Of a DNA stretch of 64,000 bases, positions 60,465 to 64,000 are shown piece after piece. The notes under the pieces are model-generated. The model did not search any database. It saw only the letters and a program-made list of their open reading frames with translations, and was not told the DNA's origin. Where the stretch lies: NCBI GenBank assembly GCA_039801465.1, contig JBDRUT010000006.1, positions 33,518 through 97,517 of the forward strand, read 5' to 3'. The stretch comes from JAOABV01 sp039801465. GTDB taxonomy: Bacteria > Hydrothermota > Tepidihabitantia > Tepidihabitantales > CAIPLT01. Numbering within the stretch: the stretch's first letter is position 1; each line of letters opens with the position of its first letter. Both the position numbers and the translations under genes were made by a program.

Positions 60465-60493
60465 TTGACAAACAATTCATCTTTTCGTATAAT
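60465..60493 (+). promoter_or_regulatory. Consensus promoter of the arsR operon
   Basis: TTGACA (60465-60470), 17 bases, TATAAT (60488-60493): full consensus on both boxes and an ideal spacer. Such a strong promoter is expected when a repressor binds over the start site. Confidence 0.88.
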
Positions 60494-60502
60494 ATATGCG
60501 TC

Positions 60503-60520
60503 TATGCGAATGTTAGCATA
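60503..60520. promoter_or_regulatory. ArsR-type operator palindrome
   Basis: TATGCGAATGTTAGCATA has 5-bp inverted arms around an 8-base centre, just downstream of the -10 box, so it covers the transcription start. Placement and shape fit a site for the ArsR-family repressor encoded directly after it. Confidence 0.65.
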
Positions 60521-60532
60521 AAAGGAGCAATT

Positions 60533-60919
60533 ATGAAACCAGTAATAGAAACACTAACAGATATTTTTAAGGCATTATCTGATAAGACCCGGCTGCGCAT
60601 CTTTTGGATATTACGCAAGGCAATGTGTGAATTATGTGTCTGTGAAATCATCGATGCCGTGGAAGAAAATCAATATAATGTTTCGCGTCACCTTAAAATC
60701 TTAAAGTATGCCGGCTTAGTCAAAGAGAATAAACAAGGTCGCTTCGTATATTACTCAATAACAAAACCGGCCGACAAAATCCATAAGATTATCCTTGATT
60801 TATTCTCTACAATCTCGGGCGATGTTTTTGACGCTGATGCTAAAAAATTAAAGAAACGCTTATCCTTGCGAGAAAATGGTAAATGTATAATTGGAATGCA
60901 TGGTAAAAGAATCAAATAA
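60533..60919 (+). CDS. arsR: ArsR/SmtB-family metalloregulator (As(III)-type)
   Basis: The 128-residue protein is a winged-helix repressor. ALSDKTRLRIFWIL (residues 14-27) and YNVSRHLKILKYAGLVKENKQGRFVYYS (recognition helix and wing) are typical. CELCVCEI near residue 35 corresponds to the ELCVCDL arsenite-binding motif of E. coli-type ArsR, so the ligand is probably As(III) or Sb(III). AAAGGAG precedes the ATG. It most likely represses its own operon through the palindrome upstream. Confidence 0.92.
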   Translation: MKPVIETLTDIFKALSDKTRLRIFWILRKAMCELCVCEIIDAVEENQYNVSRHLKILKYAGLVKENKQGRFVYYSITKPADKIHKIILDLFSTISGDVFDADAKKLKKRLSLRENGKCIIGMHGKRIK

Positions 60920-60936
60920 ATTAACAGGAGGAAACT

Positions 60937-61182
60937 ATGGAAATAAAAATTTTAGGTACGGGCTGTCCTCGTTGTCAAGAAGTTGAAAAGAGGACATTTG
61001 ACGCATTAGCCGAAATGAATGTTGCCGCTGATGTCCAAAAAGTGACTGATATTAAAAAGATAATGGAATACAAAATCCTTGGCACACCTGGTCTGGTAAT
61101 AAATGGCAAAGTTAAATCCGCGGGCAGAATACCTTCTAAAGAAGAAATCAAAACCTGGATTGAAGAAGAAATAAATAAATGA
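60937..61182 (+). CDS. Small thioredoxin-like redox protein (CPRC)
   Basis: The 81-residue protein has the thioredoxin half-fold of the small redox-active disulfide protein family. The active site is GTGCPRCQEVEKRTF (residues 6-20), the cis-Pro segment LGTPGLVINGKVKSAGRIPS. It sits between arsR and a DUF318 permease, a common arrangement, and may deliver electrons or thiols to the permease system. AGGAGG precedes the start. It overlaps the permease start by four bases. Confidence 0.9.
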   Translation: MEIKILGTGCPRCQEVEKRTFDALAEMNVAADVQKVTDIKKIMEYKILGTPGLVINGKVKSAGRIPSKEEIKTWIEEEINK

Positions 61183-62348
61183 AAGATAGAACAAAACTCT
61201 TGATATTTATTTTTGTCTTTCTGCTTTTCTATTTTCTGCCTTTTGGCGCCGTCAGAATACAAGGTGCAATCCTTGAAGCATTTCATATGGTTCAGGAATA
61301 CGCCCGCGAACATGTTCTTTTCTGCTTAATTCCTGCTTTTTTCATTGCTGGTGCAATCAGTCTTTTTATCTCAAAAGAAGCGGTTATCAAATACTTTGGT
61401 GCCAAAGCTAATAAACTTCTTGCCTATGGTGTTGCATCAGTATCGGGCACGATTCTCGCAGTTTGTTCTTGTACTGTCTTACCGATGTTTGCTGGAATTT
61501 ACTCGCGCGGAGCAGGCATTGGGCCAGCAACTGCATTTTTATACTCAGGACCGGCAATTAATGTTCTGGCAATTATATTGACTGGACGAATCTTAGGTGC
61601 AGAAATGGGCATTGCTCGAGCAGTTGGGGCAGTAGTCTTTTCAATTATCATCGGACTCTTAATGTCATTATTTTTCAAAAATAAAAAGGTAGAAGATGAC
61701 AGTAATAATTTTACGGTTGAAGCACATATTAAAAATCGGAGTCTTTTTCAAAATGTGATATATTTTCTTACATTGATTCTAATTCTCATTTTTGCTGCCT
61801 GGTCAAAGCCTCGTGAATTGATTGGATTTTATAATGTGGTATATAATATCAAATGGTATCTCGTTGCGGTTTTGCTAGTTATTCTGTTCTTTATCATTTT
61901 AAAATGGTTTAACAAACAAGAACGCAAAGATTGGGTTTTATCAACATGGATATTTGCTAAACAGATTTTACCTTTACTTTTTGCTGGAGTTTTTGTTGCC
62001 GGGTTTTTTTTAGGCAGACCTAATACCGATGCCGGTATCATACCTTCTCGTTATGTTTCACTTTTAGTTGGCGGTAATTCCATTTTTGCTAATTTCTTTG
62101 CTGCGGTCGCTGCTGCTTTTATGTATTTCGCAACATTGACTGAAGTCCCAATATTACAGGGACTTTTAGGCAGTGGCATGGGTAAAGGACCTGCTCTTTC
62201 TTTACTACTTGCCGGACCTGCGGTCAGTTTACCAAGTATGCTGGTTTTACGAAGCATTATGGGAACGAAAAAAACTTTAACTTATGTATCGTTAGTTATC
62301 ATACTCTCAACCATTGTTGGTTGGATATATGGCAGTATATTTTATTAA
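61179..62348 (+). CDS. DUF318/UPF0718 permease (ArsP-like)
   Basis: The 389-residue protein has about ten membrane helices in two repeats. AVCSCTVLPMFAGIYSRGAGIGPA (near residue 95) with its Cys pair is the mark of this family, and a second copy of the fold begins at about residue 265 (LLFAGVFVAGFFLG, FATLTEVPILQGLLGSGMG). ArsP members export trivalent organoarsenicals. With an As(III)-type ArsR in front, a similar role is likely, but other thiophilic substrates are possible. Confidence 0.88.
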   Translation: MKDRTKLLIFIFVFLLFYFLPFGAVRIQGAILEAFHMVQEYAREHVLFCLIPAFFIAGAISLFISKEAVIKYFGAKANKLLAYGVASVSGTILAVCSCTVLPMFAGIYSRGAGIGPATAFLYSGPAINVLAIILTGRILGAEMGIARAVGAVVFSIIIGLLMSLFFKNKKVEDDSNNFTVEAHIKNRSLFQNVIYFLTLILILIFAAWSKPRELIGFYNVVYNIKWYLVAVLLVILFFIILKWFNKQERKDWVLSTWIFAKQILPLLFAGVFVAGFFLGRPNTDAGIIPSRYVSLLVGGNSIFANFFAAVAAAFMYFATLTEVPILQGLLGSGMGKGPALSLLLAGPAVSLPSMLVLRSIMGTKKTLTYVSLVIILSTIVGWIYGSIFY

Positions 62349-62363
62349 AAATTAGGAGGAAAA

Positions 62364-63473
62364 ATGGCATGGCTAACCGACTATCCACGTGAAAAAGTTG
62401 AATGGTATCCAACAATTGACCCGAAAAAATGTGTCAAATGCGGAATGTGTATGAATTGCGGAAAAAATGTTTTTGATTGGACTGAACAAGGTGCTCGAGT
62501 TGCTCGACCTTATAGTTGTGTTGTCGGTTGTACAACTTGTGCTAATCTCTGTCTTGGTAATGCGATTACTTTTCAGGATATAAATTCAATTCGTGAACTA
62601 TACAAAAAAGAAGGAATATGGAATAAAGTAAAAAAACAACTGTATGCCGAGGGGAAATTAAAAATTGCGGAGAGTAATATAATAACAAAGACAATTGGAT
62701 TTATTGGTGGTGGTCGGGTTACTCGTATATTTTTAGGTGGACTGAAGAAAGCTGGATTATCTCTTAAAAATATTGTTATTAGCGATACTAATGCTGAGAC
62801 CTTAAACAAACTCAGAACTGAATTTCCTGAAATAAATATTGCACCTAATGGTAATACGCAACCCGCAACTAAAGATATTGTATTTTTAGCAGTTCATCCA
62901 CCAGTTGTCAGTAATGTTCTGAATGAAATCAAATCTCAATTAAATCCCAACTCAATTTTAATATCTTTGGTACCGAGATTTTCCATAGCGAAAATATCAG
63001 AATTTTTAGCCGGATCTATAAAAATTGTGCGGATGATACCCAATGCGCCCTCAATCATAAATGCGGGTTATAATCCAGTCTGTTATTCCATGACAATAAC
63101 TGATGCAGAAAAGAATGAACTGATTAGTCTATTTAAGTTATTAGGTGAATGTCCAGAGGTTGCAGAAGAAAAATTAGAAGCTTATGCGATATTAACTGGT
63201 ATGGGTCCGACCTATTTCTGGTTTCAATTTAACGAACTCAAAGAAATTGCTCAAGGATTCGGCTTAACTGAACAGGAAACTAAAACTGGCATTGAAAAGA
63301 TGGTGATTGGTGCAATCAAAACACTTTTTGCATCGAGCATGACGCCTACCGAAGTTATGGATTTAATTCCATTCAAACCATTAGTAGACGAGGAAAATAA
63401 TATAAAAAATATCTATCAAAATAAACTTAAACCATTATACGAAAAAATGAAAACTTTTGAAAGAAAGGTATAA
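62364..63473 (+). CDS. Fusion of a ferredoxin-like domain and a ProC/F420-type NAD(P)-dependent reductase
   Basis: Residues 1-75 carry eight Cys in the pattern CVKCGMCMNCGKNVF and CVVGCTTCANLCLG, probably two [4Fe-4S] clusters. A short linker follows (to about 108), then a Rossmann domain TIGFIGGGRVTRIFLGGL with VFLAVHPPVV and IVRMIPNAPSIINAGYN. The last is characteristic of pyrroline-5-carboxylate reductase and its relatives. The C-terminal helical domain (AYAILTGMGPTYFWFQF) also matches ProC. A Fe-S domain joined to ProC is unusual. It is the last gene of the ars operon, 15 bases after the permease with an AGGAGG site. I infer a redox enzyme that links ferredoxin to NAD(P); the substrate is unknown. 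Confidence 0.8.
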   Translation: MAWLTDYPREKVEWYPTIDPKKCVKCGMCMNCGKNVFDWTEQGARVARPYSCVVGCTTCANLCLGNAITFQDINSIRELYKKEGIWNKVKKQLYAEGKLKIAESNIITKTIGFIGGGRVTRIFLGGLKKAGLSLKNIVISDTNAETLNKLRTEFPEINIAPNGNTQPATKDIVFLAVHPPVVSNVLNEIKSQLNPNSILISLVPRFSIAKISEFLAGSIKIVRMIPNAPSIINAGYNPVCYSMTITDAEKNELISLFKLLGECPEVAEEKLEAYAILTGMGPTYFWFQFNELKEIAQGFGLTEQETKTGIEKMVIGAIKTLFASSMTPTEVMDLIPFKPLVDEENNIKNIYQNKLKPLYEKMKTFERKV

Positions 63474-63476
63474 ATA

Positions 63477-64000
63477 ATGCAAAAATGGAGTAAATATATA
63501 ATTGTAATAATTCTAATTTTAATTGTATCAGTTGTCATCATTAAGAAAAACAATAAATCTAAACCAAGAATTACGACGCCAAGCATAAAAACCGACACAA
63601 TATCAAAAGATACAATTCAACCGATGTCTGAATCAGCACCAGTTTTAATAAAATCACATGAAATAAAATTTGCTAAAAATGAAATTGCGTCAATTAATGG
63701 ATTTAAAATAACCATAGACTATTTTGATAAACAATTCCAAAACCTTCCTGAACAGTATAAAGTAATGTATAAAAATGATAAGGAAGGATTTTTAGAACAA
63801 TTAATTATTAGAGAATTATTATATCAAGAAGCGGTGCGAAAAGGATTCGATAAGGGTCTTGATTATATTATTGATACCGAACAACGCAAAGACGAAGCAA
63901 TCAATCGTTATATTAATGATTTTAATCAGAAAATTCAAGTCACCGAAACCGAAATACAAGCATTTTATAATGAACGAAAAAATGAGATGGGTGGCGCAAC
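63477..64000 (+). CDS. SurA/PpiC-like periplasmic protein (partial)
   Basis: The gene runs off the window after 174 codons. It starts with a membrane anchor or uncleaved signal (YIIVIILILIVSVVII), then a polar linker, then a SurA N-terminal-type segment: EIASINGFKITIDYFDKQF, FLEQLIIRELLYQEAVRKGF and VTETEIQAFYNE. These are typical of periplasmic chaperones or prolyl isomerases that help export. The PPIase domain would lie beyond the edge. It follows the fusion gene by 3 bases and may belong to the operon or only be adjacent. Confidence 0.75.
   Translation, partial: MQKWSKYIIVIILILIVSVVIIKKNNKSKPRITTPSIKTDTISKDTIQPMSESAPVLIKSHEIKFAKNEIASINGFKITIDYFDKQFQNLPEQYKVMYKNDKEGFLEQLIIRELLYQEAVRKGFDKGLDYIIDTEQRKDEAINRYINDFNQKIQVTETEIQAFYNERKNEMGGA

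Overview
The window is AT-rich bacterial DNA from an anaerobe, close to what is known from the candidate phylum WOR-3/Stahlbacteria. That assignment is an inference; no 16S rRNA gene is present. It rests on the combination of many secreted proteins with a Por/type IX-like C-terminal sorting domain, a V-type ATPase, a ferredoxin-dependent 2-oxoacid oxidoreductase, a Na+-type membrane pyrophosphatase and a Mrp-linked group 4 [NiFe] hydrogenase. There is no CRISPR array, rRNA operon, transposase or prophage.

Layout. 1-2500 (minus strand): lnt (partial), a Gfo/Idh/MocA oxidoreductase and purN. 2500-3560: spacer with gene remnants and divergent promoters. 3567-5663: hppA. 6057-17783: three large secreted repeat proteins, with tRNA-Arg(ACG)-tadA and tRNA-Ser between the first two, then a DUF5683-like protein. 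17871-20372: nadB and xerD. 20965-25620 (minus): a very long repeat-rich surface protein and a small sorting-domain partner. 26109-29887: korDABC plus a DUF4438 protein. 29929-33657: V-ATPase H-I-K-E subunits without A, B, C, D or F. 33799: tRNA-Glu. 34141-38028 (minus): a C39-like secreted protease and an upstream duplicate of its N-terminal half, both interrupted by a -1 frameshift at the equivalent A-run. 39119-40729 (minus): SBBP-repeat protein. 40967-47491: glgB, a GH57/DUF3536 enzyme, malQ and a radical SAM protein. 48351-60418: a 14-gene energy-conserving cluster (HydB/HydG-like NAD(P)H module, a molybdopterin-fold Fe-S protein, a polyferredoxin, a complete group 4 [NiFe] hydrogenase core and all Mrp-type subunits). 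60533-63473: an arsR-controlled operon (thioredoxin-like protein, ArsP-like permease, ferredoxin/ProC-like fusion). 63477-end: start of a SurA/PpiC-like protein.

How the genes work together. KorABCD makes reduced ferredoxin. The hydrogenase cluster can pass such electrons to protons while its Mrp subunits move Na+/H+. The V-ATPase c-subunit keeps all the residues that bind Na+ in the Enterococcus hirae homologue, and the pyrophosphatase carries the Na+-type, K+-dependent signatures. Together these suggest a sodium circuit. GlgB, the GH57 enzyme and MalQ handle glycogen.

The most unusual structural signal is that many spacers between co-directional genes are decayed tandem copies of the neighbouring gene end or gene start (641-738, 17811-17888, 27461-27677, 33640-33772, 50292-50359, 52470-52583, and weaker ones). 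In two of them a decoy copy of the downstream gene's first codons survives. Other signals worth a look are the paired -1 frameshifts, a tRNA-Arg(ACG) directly upstream of the enzyme that edits its wobble base, leaderless promoters on hppA and purN, and a dispersed GCCACAGA palindrome family.
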